Shown here: in pieces, positions 11,082 to 22,849 of the stretch | Position numbering within the stretch: the stretch's first letter is position 1 | Layout of the letters: every line of letters begins with the position of its first letter | Source: Mastigamoeba balamuthi | Taxonomy: Eukaryota > Evosea > Mastigamoebida > Mastigamoebidae | Direction: 5' to 3' | Assembly: GCA_902651635.1 (NCBI GenBank) | Contig: CACRSC010000005.1 | Location: forward strand, 588,577-652,576 | DNA: 64,000 nucleotides | Position numbers and translations under genes: made by a program | The notes under the pieces: generated by a model | Database searches by the model: none | Told to the model about the DNA's origin: nothing | The model's input: the letters and a program-made list of their open reading frames with translations, nothing else

Positions 11082-14000
11082 TCAGAGGCCCGCCTGCTTC
11101 CTGAGCGTCTCCTTCATCTTCTCGGGCATGGGCATGTAGAGCGCCCTCGTGGTCCCGAAGCGCTCGACGAACTCCTTGTGCGACAGGCAGAGCTCCGCGG
11201 GCGCCGGCAGGCCCTTGGCCTCGGCGAGCTTGGCGAAGGGCACGATGGGGTAGCCGAGCTCGTTGATGGTCCCCTCCTCCTCGTTGGCCGCGGACCACTT
11301 GGCCAGCTTGGCCGACTTGGGGCGGCGCAGCGAGACGCGCGTGGACATGCGCGAGGTGCAGCGTGTGAGGCTGTGGCTGGGCGGTGGTGTCTTGGGTGGC
11401 GTGGCACTGTGCCATGAGTCGGGCTTACGCACGCCCGTCATCTCGCTGATGGACCGCTCGTGCCGCAGCAGCTGCGCGTTCACCGACATCAGCTCCTCCA
11501 GCTTGGCCGTCCGCCGCGATTTGATCACCTCCTTGGCCTCCTTCTCCTTGCAGTGCCCTACGCGTGCCCGAGACATGCACAATAGGTCAACCGCAGGCGG
11601 CCTTGCAACCAAACTAAAGAACAGAGCAGCAAAGCCCCACAAAGAGTGTTCAAAATGATGGCTTGTGCAACTCAATTGTACGCAGCCGAGTATTCAACAC
11701 CGGCTAAGACCTAGCCCCGACTTGTGGCCGGGCAACCACTTAGATTACCAAACTGTCCCCAACATTTCAAGAATTAAAAAAAGTGATGCAACTAAACGAC
11801 TCTTCGCCACGGTTGCGCACCCATCTCTGTCTCGATGTCGCGGATCTCCTGCTCGAGGGCGGTCTTGGCCTGCTCGAGGTTGCTGACCTTGGCCTTGGTC
11901 TGCATCTCGCACAGGGCCTCGTCCGCGGGCTTGGCGTCCGCCGACGACGGCGCGGGACTGGCGGCTGCCTTGCGGTTCTTCTCAGCGATGAGGGCCTCCT
12001 TGGCCTGCCTGAACGTCCGCACAAAGTCGTCCTTCTCGTACCCATTCTTTGCCGACAGCTTCAGCGCGTGCTTCTCCCCCTTCTTGACAGAGAAGTGTGT
12101 GCTCTCGCCCCCGGCTTCTGCAGACGCTGCCACCGGCGCTGTTGTGTGCGTGGCGCCAAGTCAGATTACAATTCGAGTATTGCATATGGAATTGAGTCGC
12201 AAAAGCTGCCGGATAATCAGCGGGGTACACACCATCGACCAGGTCGATGGCCTCGAGGGGGAAGATGTCGTGGAAGCGCAGACGCGACGTGATACGCTCG
12301 AGCTTGCAGCTGACGATAGCGTCGCTGAACAGGTACAGCATAACGTCCCGCCCAGACTTGCTCGCGAACTGCCCCTCCTTCACAAACAGCCTGCCCGTCT
12401 TCATGATATGCTGTGCATGCCATCAATGGGGTCGTACAGTACACCGGTTGTAGTTGCAAATAGTCAGAAGTTGCAATACAAAGTCAGTTAAATAAGTCAG
12501 TTTTAGTGCGCAATTGAAGTCAGGACCGAGTTGATGAGGGTTCCCGCAGAGGCTGTCTAGAGGGGTAGAGGGGAAATTGGTACCGGGTGCTTGTTGGTGA
12601 TGGTGGTCTCGATATCAAAGATCTTCGAGACGCTCTCGGCGACCCGTTTCTTCTCGTTGAGCGACGCCGCGACGACCTTGACGCTGTCGAGCGCCGTGCA
12701 GAGGTTCTTGTGGTCGGGGTGGTGCGCCTGCGTGTGCTTCTGCATCTCCTGCAGCAGCAGGAAGTACCGCGGGATGCGCTGCACGGGCATGATCAGGAAC
12801 GCCTCCACGTCGAGGCTGTTGGTCTCGCTCTTGCACGCCTGCACAAACTTGAGGAACTTCTTCTTCTTCCGCAGGACGTTGAGCACATCGAGCGCTGTCG
12901 TGTAGTTCTTCACATACGACGTGTACGCTCCCAGAAACTCGTTCTGAACGCGGTGCGAGGGGTTTTCACACGATTAGATAAAAACTGAGGGAAAAAGGTC
13001 CGCGCTGGGAATCGAAGCCACGGACAATCTTGAGGAATACGTCGCCGAGGCAGGAGGAGTTGCTCCAGAGGGCGACGCGGGCCTCGATGTCTGCGAGCAG
13101 AGACCTGTTGAAGTCGCGGATGTCGCGGATGTTGCCGAAGAGCAGCCGGATGTCGGCCTCCTTGACAATGGGCTTCTTCTTCCCGCTACTCTCGCGCTCA
13201 AAGGGCTCCAGGAACACCGAGATGCACGTGTCCAGGTTCGCCACATAGGCCCTCTCCGTGTCCAGGATCTCCTGCGCCACCCTGTCCCTGTACGCCTGGT
13301 CGCGCCCTGGCACACCCAAAAGCCCAAGTCAGCTAGCTATTGCTGACAACCCCAAACGGCCGTAGAGGAGTTGCGGAGACCGCATAGATTCTATGCGGCA
13401 CTGAGGTCATTCTTCGGCAACAAACTCGATTGAAAACAAACAAGTAAAAGTAAAAAGTCAAACTGGATTGCAGCACTCAAGTAAATCGGATAACAAAAAA
13501 ACCGATCCCTCAAGGCAAGTGACAACCGCAACGCCACCAGAGCCCAACGAGCAAAGTGCGAGGTCGGGAGCGAGGGGGAGGCTGCGGCACGCACGGAGAG
13601 ACGCCAGGAGCTTTCTGGCCAGATAGCCCCTCCAGAGGGCCTGCGCCCTCGTAACCCCCTTCTCGCACTTCTCGAGGACGCGAGGGTCGCCCCCGGAGAT
13701 GACCGAGAGCTGCGCCTTGAACACAGCAGCGGACATCTTGACGCACTTCTTGGCCTTGGGCGCGCGCATCGCCAGCTGCGCCAGAATCTCCTTCTGCCGC
13801 TGCTCGCTCAGCTCGACCGCCTGCGCCTCGGCGTGGAAGGGCCCCGGGGCAGGCAGCTGGATCTTGAAGCCGTGGTCCCGCACCGCGACGTCGGCCAGCG
13901 ACGCCAGACACTCGACCACAGACACAACTTTCTGGGGGACAAAGGGGAAAGAAGACAAGGGGGTGTGTCAGAGGGCTGCCAGTGTCTTCGAAGCGGTGGC

Positions 14001-14792
14001 TACGAGCGGACCCCCTGGTCGAGGTCGGGACTGTGGAACATGGCGATCCTGGGCACCCCCAGGTCCTTGCATGCCTCGAGGAAGAACAGCACGTTCTCCT
14101 GTACCAGAAAAAAACTGGGGTCAGAAAAAACCAAAAGGAAACGAATCAATTAATTGCGGCGCCACCAGCCACCGAGGGAACGATACCGCCTGGCGAGCAG
14201 CAATGCAGACAAGAAAGGGAAAACCCGTGTGGAAAGGTGGAATTCCGTGCCGATTATGGCCGGTATTCAGAGGGGGCGGGAAAAGGGGAACGGGGGGACG
14301 GCAGAGCGGGGAGGGGGCACTTGAGCACTTGCCTTGAGGCGCAGCGGCTGCGACTTGTTCTCCTGTATGCGCGGGATGCAGCGCTCGTCGATGGCGCGGG
14401 CCAGGTAGCAGAGCACGATGCCGCTGCGCAGCTCCTCGCACGTGTCGCCCTGCGCGTGTCGTGGCGTGTGTGGGGGTGTGCGGGGTGCGCCGTTGCAGCG
14501 ATCGGGTAAATGGGAATTCGGTAATTTCGAGATCCCTGCCCCCTGGGGGCCCCGGGGCGGGCGGTGCGGGGGGTGCGCACGGTGAGCTTGACGCGGAGGA
14601 CGTCCTGGATCCATCTGCGCACGGCCAGCTCCCGCGCGAGGAACTCCGCGAGCTGCACGGGGGGCGTTGCGGGCGGTGCGGGGCACACGCGGCACGGGGG
14701 GGAGGCACGGCCAGCGGCGGTGAGCGGTGCCCGCGGGGCGGAGAGGCGGCGGGGGGGCGCGGGCAGACCTCGGCGGCGCGGGGGTCGGACAT
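11082..14792 (-). CDS. Multidomain Rho/Rac GEF: CH, IQ, DH, PH, coiled coil and villin headpiece
   Basis: Long minus-strand gene. Putative start at 14,792 (MSDPRAAE). The next exons give a calponin-homology domain (LAEFLARELAVRRWIQDVL; GDTCEELRSGIVLCYLARAI; ENVLFFLEACKDLGVPRIAM, then DLDQG; VVECLASLADVAV). An IQ-type motif follows (TRAQALWRGYLARKLL). The DH domain starts with RDRVAQEILDTERAYVANLD at ~13,290 and ends with FLIMPVQRIPRYFLLLQEM at ~12,740. The PH domain reads IMKTGRLFVKEGQF and LYLFSDAIVSCKLE (~12,404-12,230). A coiled coil (LEQAKTALEQEIRDIETEM) and a final villin headpiece (AELCLSHKEFVERFG, TLRKQAGL) end at 11,082. DH-PH catalyses GDP release on Rho/Rac; CH and headpiece domains bind F-actin, so a GEF tethered to actin is inferred. 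Introns are short, and one of ~180 bp separates DH and PH. CH-DH-PH proteins are familiar in amoebozoans; the headpiece end is unusual. Confidence 0.8.
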
Positions 14793-14799
14793 TTCGGTT

Positions 14800-15290
14800 T
14801 TGGTGGGGGCTGCTGAGCGGACACGTGCGCACCCGACGGGAAATTCGGGTAAAGTTGCACAACTCAGGAAAATATCTGCTGACACTGGATTTTCAGGGAA
14901 TGTGCGCGAGTGTCTCGGCGCGGTTCGTGATCGTGGAACCACTGATGGGAAGGCGCGCTGATGCTTGTCCAACACTCACTTCTGAGCAATCATACAGTCA
15001 ACAAGAAGAATGACTTGATTTTTGTTACAATAATAATACACTACCCAAGTTTAAATTTGAACACAAAACACTGTTTATGAATGTTCTCAAATACGAGTAT
15101 TGGTTCTGAATATTAATAATGTTCTTCATTGCATGGTAATCATAAAGGGCATTGAGAATGAAGGCAAAATAAAGTGAAATGAAATGATTTTATTCACCTT
15201 CCGCTTCCAATGAGGGATAGGCCTCTGCGAAATTTGAGTGTGTGAAATGCTGGCTGGCGACTTAATCAAACACGAGGGAAGAAACAAATT
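14800..15290. other. Intergenic stretch between the GEF and the tRNA gene
   Basis: Composition switches near 14,990 from GC-rich to clearly AT-rich. No coding signal found on either strand. Confidence 0.5.
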
Positions 15291-15293
15291 GTT

Positions 15294-15376
15294 CGACACC
15301 TGTAGGATTTGAACCTACGCCTCCAGGGGAGAATTGATTTCTAGTCAATCGCCTTAGACCGCTCGGCCAAGGTGTC
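15294..15376 (-). tRNA. tRNA-Ser(AGA)
   Basis: The minus strand folds as a cloverleaf: 7-bp acceptor stem GACACCT/AGGTGTC, D arm GCCGAGCGGTCTAAGGC, anticodon arm ATTGA-CTAGAAA-TCAAT with anticodon AGA, a long variable arm (about TCTCCCCTGGAGGC) as in serine tRNAs, T arm GTAGG-TTCAAAT-CCTAC, and discriminator G. No intron. The long variable arm, the discriminator G and the AGA anticodon (reading UCU, and UCC via inosine) all agree on serine. It stands alone in an AT-rich spacer. Confidence 0.95.
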
Positions 15377-15379
15377 TTC

Positions 15380-16055
15380 AACAAATGTAAATATTCTATT
15401 ATAACATCACGGTAGAAATCCTGATCAGTATGCACATTCTCGACCTTCTGGATGTTTGAATTGAAATCAAGCAAATTGAACGCGTATTATAAAACATATT
15501 AAATTATGCGCCCAATACTACTCCAAACTCGGTCCACTGTGATCAATTCTCCGCGTTGGCCTCTTGTGATGAGCTGGGTTAGTTTTGCTCATTGCATCTG
15601 AGTAGTGCCGATTGTATGTCACCACAGAGCCGAAGCAGACGATTTATTTGTTCAGGCACGGATCCACTCTGCAGTAAAAGAGCTGTGGAGTAATTCTCAA
15701 TGCTCACGATCTCTGCCGCTGGTTGGCAACGAAATGTCGCGAGACAGGCAGTGTTCTACTGGACCAGCCTAGGCCCTGGCGTCCATAAGCAAAATGCAGT
15801 ATAGACCACATCACAAAATCGGTTGACTGAATCTGGCTGAGTTTCAGATTTACGACGCCTGTAGATTTGCCCCCAAAACGAAACCCGGCCTTCGTCGGTG
15901 TGCACATCCCCACACCGCGCACCTCAGGCGACCTCCCTGCTGTCGGCTTTGACCAGCAGTGCCCAACTACCCGTGCGCAGATAAAACTCGCTGAGTTGCT
16001 GGCAGACGTCACTGACACCACTTCAACCCGGCGACGAACAACAGGCCAGGGCCAG
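15380..16055. other. AT-rich intergenic stretch
   Basis: Lies between the tRNA gene and the secreted beta-trefoil gene. Nothing convincing is coded; GC content rises again after about 15,880. Confidence 0.4.
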
Positions 16056-16059
16056 CACT

Positions 16060-17217
16060 ATGGTAACGACGCCAGTACGGCCTCTTCTGCTGCTGCTCTG
16101 CCTGGCCTCGCTCGGCCTGGCACTGGACAAGGTCTACGTCCTCTACACACGCGTCAAGCACACCAGGATCTACCTCACGAGCCGCTGCACGACGCCCGAG
16201 ACGCTCTGCGGCGTGACGTACCAGAGCACGCAGCCGCTGCCCCTCTGCCCACGAAGGCAACCGAGCCCGCTGACACTCCCGACGCAGCGGCGCTGTCGAG
16301 GGGCCTCAGGGCAGTGGAGTCGTGGCGCGTGCTGCCCTCGGTCGACAACCAGACGCAGGTGCTCGTGGGGGAGGGAGGCCGCTGCCTGGACACGCCCCGC
16401 AACCCAGCCGACTCGTACTGGTTCAGCACCGAGTGCCCCAGGCTCAGGAGCTCCGGCACGCAGCAGCAGTTCCTGCCCGAGGGCCCGCTCAACGTGAGGG
16501 TACCGGGAGAGTTCTGGGCTGAGATCAGGACGACCAAGTACCCGCTCTTCCTTCAGCTGGGCAGCTGGAGGAAAGAGACAGAGGAGTTTTCGGTGACGCT
16601 GGCACCGCAGCCCACTACGTGGAGCACAGGGCAGAGCGCCATACCGCTGGGCCAGATGGTGGTCATCGTGACGTCGGCGATCAACCTCCTGCACACCAAC
16701 GACAAGAAGGAGCTCAAGCACCACCATGACGCAATGCGTGCGCCTGCCGCCCTCCTTCCCGCACTAAACCGTCAACGGCAATGCCTCTATTCGTTATTCA
16801 CAGGCATACACATGTGGGGCATTCACACAAAACACTGCTAGAGACGCAATGCTCAGCCTGGGTGTCGTGCACTGTGCAGCTGATGAGCGCAGGGCCAGGT
16901 GGGTCTTCGAGAAGGCAGCCAACGGGGACTACTGCATCAAGAACATGGGGACGGGGCTCTACATGATGACGCCGGACCGCGGCGTCGAGACCTGGTGGGA
17001 CCACTGCGACACAGACCGCGCGGCGTGGATCGTCGAGTTCACGGGCGTCGACGATGAACACATCCCCGCCGGGTGGACCTTCAAGTCGAGGCACAACGGT
17101 CGCTTCCTCTGCGCCTACCAGGACGACGAGGACCGCGTCAATGTGAACAGGGACGTGGCCGACACGTGGGAGCACTTCCAGATCTGGTACCCCTCTGTGC
17201 CCTGGACCAGGCGTTAA
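16060..17217 (+). CDS. Secreted protein with fascin-like beta-trefoil segments
   Basis: ATG at 16,060 opens a signal peptide (MVTTPVRPLLLLLCLASLGL). My model has three exons: 16,060-16,217, about 16,310-16,737 and 16,880-17,217. The first intron (GTACCAG to CTCAG, ~92 bp) is inferred because the frame changes there; the second (GTGCGC to TGCAG) keeps the frame. The C-terminal exon reads WVFEKAANGDYCIKNMGTGL, then WTFKSRHNGRFLCAYQ and DTWEHFQIWYP. Such W-x-F, N-G-R-F/Y-L and WE-x-F repeats are typical of beta-trefoils of the fascin/ricin-B sort, which bind carbohydrate or actin. With a signal peptide, an extracellular carbohydrate-binding role is more likely than actin bundling; this is inference. 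The protein ends PWTRR. Confidence 0.55.
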
Positions 17218-17219
17218 TA

Positions 17220-17920
17220 CTGCCCCCAAGCCAAGCTCCAAGAGAAAAAAATCACACTCCACCTGTGTCAGAGTGATACACATGAGGTCACACGTGATTG
17301 TTGCCGTCAGCGTGTCGCCCAGCCTCCCCCCTTTACCCCCCCCCCCCCCCCCGACCGAACGTGCTATCACGGAGTGCCATTCTCATCACAGTCGCTGTGA
17401 GCAGCTGGCACCAAAGGACAGCGTACAACCTGAGGGCAAAAAGACCCTCCAAGGGATTGTGCCGAGGATAACACCTCTGGGCAATGAGACCTCTGCTGAT
17501 CAGACTGCCAGTGTGCCCTTGAAATAATGGGTTATTCCCGTCGTTATACACGGGGTCCACCGCTGTGGCCCCGAGCTGCGGAGGCTAACGAAGGCAAACT
17601 ATCTTGATGGAACATATCCTGAGACATTCAGACCATCAGCTCTCAATTCCTGCATTTCTTCGTCCGCTATGGCATACACGGATCATGAAAAGCCAGCATT
17701 TTTGGAGATTCTGAAACGATAGAATCTCTTCTGCAACATGTCACGCACAGTTCCGTGAAGGGAAAATTCTGCCGGGTTGAGGTGGTGCATGGCGAAAAGC
17801 ATGAGAGAAATTCAGAAGGTATTTCTTGAGAAGCTTCCTTTGCATTCGAATATCATAGCAATAATGCTGTGGTAGATTTTGTGCTCGGTTCCATTTGCGT
17901 AACATAGAGAGCTGAAAGAA
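17220..17920. other. Intergenic stretch with a poly-C tract
   Basis: Contains a run of about 14 C at 17,338-17,352 and otherwise no gene that I can support. The base composition becomes AT-richer after about 17,600, where the AT-rich island begins. Confidence 0.5.
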
Positions 17921-17922
17921 CA

Positions 17923-19906
17923 ATGAGCACGAGCCAATGGACATGCAAGCAGGGGCACCAACTCGAGGCCCTGCCAAACCCTGGCACGCCGGGAAACCGC
18001 GCCTCGAACCGGTGTCGGTGCATAGGGTGCGGTAGACTCTCAAGGGTGTCCGAGTCTACGGAAATGAATTGCCCCACCTGCGCACGCCACTACCACATCT
18101 GCTCATCGTGTACCGCCTCCGTCAGCGCCAATGGGCCCAGCACGACCGGCGGCCCCTCCGCTGGTAACATCAATCCCCTCGTAGTGACCTATTTTTGGGT
18201 TTTCTTACATTCTCGCCTCAGCCAGCATGACCGCGAGTGAGGCACAGAGAAACAACGAGAAAAGAGTGGAGTCAGCGAGTGGTAACATGGTGTCCAATCA
18301 ATGGGCTCTATTCCGGTTCGTGGTGGTAACTGTGGTCATGATGTTGGTACTCAATCAAGGGGACCTTGCCGACCCCAGAGCTAAAGATATTAAAAACGTC
18401 GGAGTTCGTGCCACAGCAATGTGTGAGCAGTGGAACACCTTCTGCGGAAGCCAGTCAGAATCACTTCTAGTCAAGTGTCACGAAGAACCTGTGGATTTTC
18501 TGCGTGATCTCACCGAAAAGTGGGCTGTAGCAACTCCTCTGTCTCCTACGGTTCTTGAAGAGAGAGTATGTGCCAGATGGTACAATGATGCAAAGCAGGC
18601 TCAACAGCTTCTCAACTCCTATCAGGAGTGTCAATTCCGCACAATGGGGACTCTGGTCACATGGTTTCTTATTTTGATTCTCTCGATCATTGCTCTGGCC
18701 TCCTACTTACCCATTGGGTTCATCTTCGACCTGTTTGGACTCTATTGTGATCTATTCACCCGCCTCTTCAACATTAAGACGTCTCGTGGCCAGATTCTGC
18801 TGTACAAATTATGGTTCATTCTTATATCAATAGTTGTCGGGGTCGTCTCCATGTGCTTCTTCGTATATATTGCAGCCTACAAAACCTGTTATTCTGGTAA
18901 TCAGTGCTATGCTGCCTTCTTCTTTGCTGTGGCTCTATGGCTTCTTCTGAACTGTGTTTTGATTTTACTATGGAGTGAAAACTCAATTATATTAGTTCTG
19001 CCCCATAAAGTGCTTGAGAGCCCAGTGACTGGATGCAGTCGGTACATTCCAGGAGAGGAGGATCCCGAGTCAGGGCACCTTGTTTATGGCATAATATCTG
19101 CTAAAAGGAACAGAGTTGCCAGCCTGTTGGTAGATATGACAGAGTTTACTGAAAAGCAGCGTGACTTCATCAATTGGATTGCTTTGACAATTGGGCTTAT
19201 TCTGGTTCTAAACTGGAATGATGTCAGAGATCCTGATCAAGATACAAGAGAAGATCTTTTAGTTAGAGTATTGTCTTGGAAGTCAAACTGGAACCGTTAT
19301 TGTGGCTATCAAAATAATGCCAATTTCCTACTTTTTACTGATCAGATGACTGATAATGATATTTCTAGCAGTCAAAGCAGTACAATATCCGAACAGATGA
19401 AGCAGTTTGTTGCAAAGCAGACATCAGAATTGTATCCAAACACATTCTGCTCTGATCTGATCAACGAATATGGAACTCTAAATGACGCATTTATTTCAAC
19501 AAAACAAACACTCATGAAACCGATTTTCGCCCTATTGGCTGCATTCCTGACATTTATGTTCATGTCTCTCTCAATGGTCTACTATCTGCCCTGGGTTGCA
19601 CTAAAAAGATTTGCCATCTTCAGAGTGCCATGCCTGTTCTCAACGACGGTTATAAGCTTTACAGTGCCCTTTCTCAATACATGCTTGGTAGGAATAATCT
19701 CTTTTGCATTTGCATTGATATTACCATTGGACGTATTCATGGTTTTCTTCCTGGTTACTGCAATAGGATGCATGGCAAATGGATTTCTGATTGTTCTCTT
19801 ACTTATCATAGTGGGAATAGTCTTTATGTGTGTAAAAATCGGAAATAGGATCTCTCCTCAAATTCGGCAGCAATCATCAAGACCCTATCAATCAGAAACC
19901 AATTGA
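17923..19906 (+). CDS. Zinc-ribbon plus multi-pass membrane protein with internal duplication
   Basis: Two exons, 17,923-18,163 and 18,222-19,906, around a 58-bp intron (GTAACATC to CTCAG) that keeps the frame; about 641 residues. The N-terminus has a Cys/His metal site pattern (WTCKQGHQL, CRCIGCGRL, CPTCARHYHICSSC). After a ~30-residue linker there are two similar halves, each with one membrane helix ending in VLNQGDLADP or VLNWNDVRDP, a ~110-residue loop with conserved W and C (W-x5-CG-x-Q, then a late C), and a bundle of hydrophobic helices; I count seven to eight helices in total. Loop Cys conservation suggests a disulphide. I recognise no family. Codon use is AT-richer than the flanking genes, in keeping with the island. 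A zinc-ribbon sensor or trafficking module joined to a channel-like membrane body is possible but unproven. Confidence 0.65.
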
Positions 19907-21380
19907 AATGCCTGATCTGATAATCAGAGATGAAATATAATAACAATTCCCAAATGAGAATCTGTATTAACAAGAATGAAGACTGTTGATGATGATATTG
20001 GAGTTACTGCGTTAAAGCAGTATTTGAACTAATTAAGAAACCAGAAAGCCATACTCTTATCATTGCATACTATTAACATTTGCAGGACGTAAATAGAATG
20101 ATGTTATAGGTGTAAGATCACCCAGAATGTGAGTTCGTTTTGGGATTTCTATGGAGGTTACACAGGGCAGTTCTTCTGTCTATACATGTGGGACAGTGTC
20201 AGAGGCATTGTACCAGGAAGTCTGCTACATTGATGTAAAATGATCTGTGAATCTGTTCAGAACAGTCAACTATGACTATTCATATTCTTTGCAGCCAATG
20301 GTACCATTTTTGCAGTTTCAATGAAAAAACAAAGTTCAAAAAACCGACTGAATAAAACAGCAATTTATAAATATGAAAATCTCCAGAAAGAAGAAAGAAA
20401 ATGGCTTTATAAAGAGCATAAGAAAAACACATGTACAAATCACAGAAATATAAAACAAAGATATTCATCATGACTTAAGACGTCATTAAAACAGTGCCAT
20501 GTTGTGTACCTGAAGTACACATACTAGAGTGAGTGCTGAAAATGTCTGAGTTCATAATGGCCAGAAGTATGTACCTCATCTATGTCCCTGTTCAATGTAC
20601 AACTTGATAGCCTGAAGAAGATCAAACACATCTGCTTTTGCAGACAAGAATGACCTGAATGTAAGTGTGTATCATGAATGGGGTAGGTACCTGAAATAAC
20701 ACACTGTAACTTTACAACAGATCCGAAAGCAGAGAACTAAATGTCTGATGGCTGCATTGGCATGGACCTGGAATCAGATAAGCATATCAAAAAAGAACTG
20801 AGTAAATCACAATGAATCTGTTGCAATACAGTTATACTCTGGCATGTAAATGAAGCAGAAAGCAAATAAGTATTTGGCCATTACTGTGACTTGTGCACAT
20901 TTAGTACGAAATCTTTAGTAATGAATTTGCAGTGCTAATTTGGTGCTTCAATTACTAATTTTATGCTAAATCTAGTACTAAATGGTGCTATATCACAAAT
21001 AAGCAATTATAGTGCCACATGTGACCAAAAATAAGTGTTATTATACTTGATAGAACTATGCAGTGCTACTAGCACTACTAGTAACAATATTAGTGCTAGA
21101 AGCGATTGTAGCACCAACTTAGTATTGCATTTCCATTGCATTTAGTGATTAAAGTCCTACATATCGATTTAGTACTGCATCTATGCATTTAGTGCTAGTA
21201 CAGTACCCATGAAAACCATCTTCCTGGTTATATTTTCGTTGAAAATTGTAATTCCCACTCTGTGTAGCAGTGCATAGCGGAATTAATTGTATAGCTAAGT
21301 GTAGTGGAAGCCTGAGGGTGAGCAGCCTAGATTTTGCCAGCTGGCTGATTTGCACTTGACGTTATTTGTGCACTGAGACA
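19907..21380. other. AT-rich stretch without a gene
   Basis: About 1.5 kb of AT-rich sequence with no long open frame. From 20,930 to 21,200 short TAGTGCTA/TAGTACT-like words recur, an AT-degraded relative of the GTAGCGG repeats further right. Confidence 0.5.
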
Positions 21381-21383
21381 GTG

Positions 21384-21740
21384 ATGCAGAAGGGATTAAG
21401 TGGAGCAGGCAATGTTGCAGGAACAGGAGAGCAAGGCCACGTGAAACACACAGCTGCAGGTCAAGTACATGAGAGGAAGGACGGGGAGGACAAACCATAT
21501 TGCTGCAGAACATGTGACAGGTACTACTTGACACAGTGTAACCTGCAGAGGGCTGGCCACATGGATGGTCGCCACTGCCCCGAGAAGTGGAATGAAACAT
21601 CTGGAAGATGGTCTTCTCTGTTGGTGACCAACAGAACTACTGCGTTGATCCAGGTCAAAGCAGCAGAGAACAAATGCCAGTATGTTATGGGCAGCTCCAG
21701 CACAGGTTTGTACATACTAAATAATTCTATAGGTGAATAA
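21384..21740 (+). CDS. Small ORF with one C2H2 zinc-finger-like motif
   Basis: Open frame of about 118 residues from the first ATG (MQKGLSGAGNVAG). It contains YCCRTCDRYYLTQCNL followed by H-x4-H (GHMDGRH), a C-x2-C/H-x4-H pattern close to a classical finger but with an unusual spacer. The remainder is not recognisable. It sits between repeat tracts in the AT-rich island, has no clear upstream partner exon, and may be a fragment of a longer or mobile-element gene. The coding call rests only on the finger pattern. Confidence 0.35.
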   Translation: MQKGLSGAGNVAGTGEQGHVKHTAAGQVHERKDGEDKPYCCRTCDRYYLTQCNLQRAGHMDGRHCPEKWNETSGRWSSLLVTNRTTALIQVKAAENKCQYVMGSSSTGLYILNNSIGE

Positions 21741-21849
21741 TTAACTGACACAATTATTTGGCAAAATAAACACAACATCAAAGAGAGGATGAAGCAGCTT
21801 GAGCCAATCGAGACAGTTCACTTCCATATCATGTTGATCACGTTTACGT

Positions 21850-22185
21850 GCTGTAGTGGATCCAGTTCCACTTGCTTCACTACGTAGTGTAGCAGAAGTG
21901 AATTGCTGCTGCAGTGACTCGTAGCAGAAGGTCTGCTACGCACTGCTGCTACACTAACTATATGGTCTGCTCCACTATACACACAGTGAAAGGTGCTCTA
22001 GTGCCTTCTGCTATGCTACATAGCAGAGAGTATCAGTGTAGCACTGTATAGCAAACCTTCTGCAATGCAACCTACAGCATTGTGTCTGCTACACCACATA
22101 GCAGAAGGCACTTCAGTGCCTTCTACTATATAGCATAGCAGAAGATACCCACTTAGCAGTACATAGCAGGTTCTGCAATGTTAAT
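21850..22185. repeat. Decayed array of GTAGCAG/CTGCTAC-type inverted words
   Basis: Short words such as GTAGCAGAAGG and CCTTCTGCTAC alternate on both strands, so the tract could form many small hairpins. It shares its word order (GAAGGCACT..AGTGCCTTC) with the GC-richer arrays at 22,540-22,800 but has TG or CA where those have CG. Confidence 0.7.
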
Positions 22186-22439
22186 AATTCCAGTCATGTA
22201 TACAAATAACAGTCTTGATCAAATACACTGATAAGTTCATAACTAGATTTTATCAAATGTTAGCTAATAAATCCGGTTTTAGCATAGCATAAAGTTGTGA
22301 ATAAATGGAATGTAAATTGGTTTTTGCATTGCACAATACCAAAGATGAGCTTCCGAGTGTTAAATATCGATTACATTGGATTGTGGTTAAGTAATGTCTG
22401 TGAGCATGCCGTGAAGTATAACACGTAGTTTAGAAGAGA

Positions 22440-22525
22440 TAGTGATTGATAGTGTAAGCGCAAAGTGTTTACTTTGTACTTTGGGGACGGTGGTTCAAAT
22501 CCCGGTGGTGAAATAATTTTTCTCA
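22440..22525 (+). other. tRNA-like internal-promoter remnant (B-box match)
   Basis: GGTTCAAATCC at about 22,493-22,503 fits the Pol III B-box, with a weak stem CAAAG..CTTTG about 30 bases upstream where an anticodon arm would lie. The T stem does not pair properly and no acceptor stem closes, so it is not a working tRNA. It may be the head of a SINE or a dead tRNA. Confidence 0.3.
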
Positions 22526-22539
22526 TGAAGTACTTCCGC

Positions 22540-22800
22540 TACGTGCCGCTAAATAGCAAACTTCGCTACGCGGCGTAGCGGAAGGCACTCAAGCGCGTTT
22601 CGCTACGCGGTGTAGCGGAGGGTATCTGCATAGCAGTGTGTAGCGGATGGTCCACTACGTGCCGCTACATAACAACCTCTGCTACACAGCATAGCGGAAG
22701 GTGCTCAAGCACGTTTCGCTACATGGTGTAGTGGAGGGTATCTGCATAGTGGCATGTAGCGGACCATTTGCTACGCGGCATAGCAGAGGGTATCTGCATC
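22540..22800. repeat. GTAGCGG-type array, two ~115-bp direct units with inverted words
   Basis: A unit beginning near 22,558 (CGCTACGCGGCGTAGCGGAAG, then CACTCAAGCGCG, GTAGCGGAGGGTATCTGCAT) recurs near 22,679 with changes that are mostly CG to TG or CA. The array ends at GAGGGTATCTGCATCTC just before the unrecognised gene at 22,850. Confidence 0.75.
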
Positions 22801-22849
22801 TCATCTCATTATTGATGTCATTTAACAGCATTTTTGAAGGTTTAAAACG

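Noticed and set aside
22440-22525. Functional tRNA gene
   Set aside because: B-box present, but the T stem and acceptor stem do not pair.
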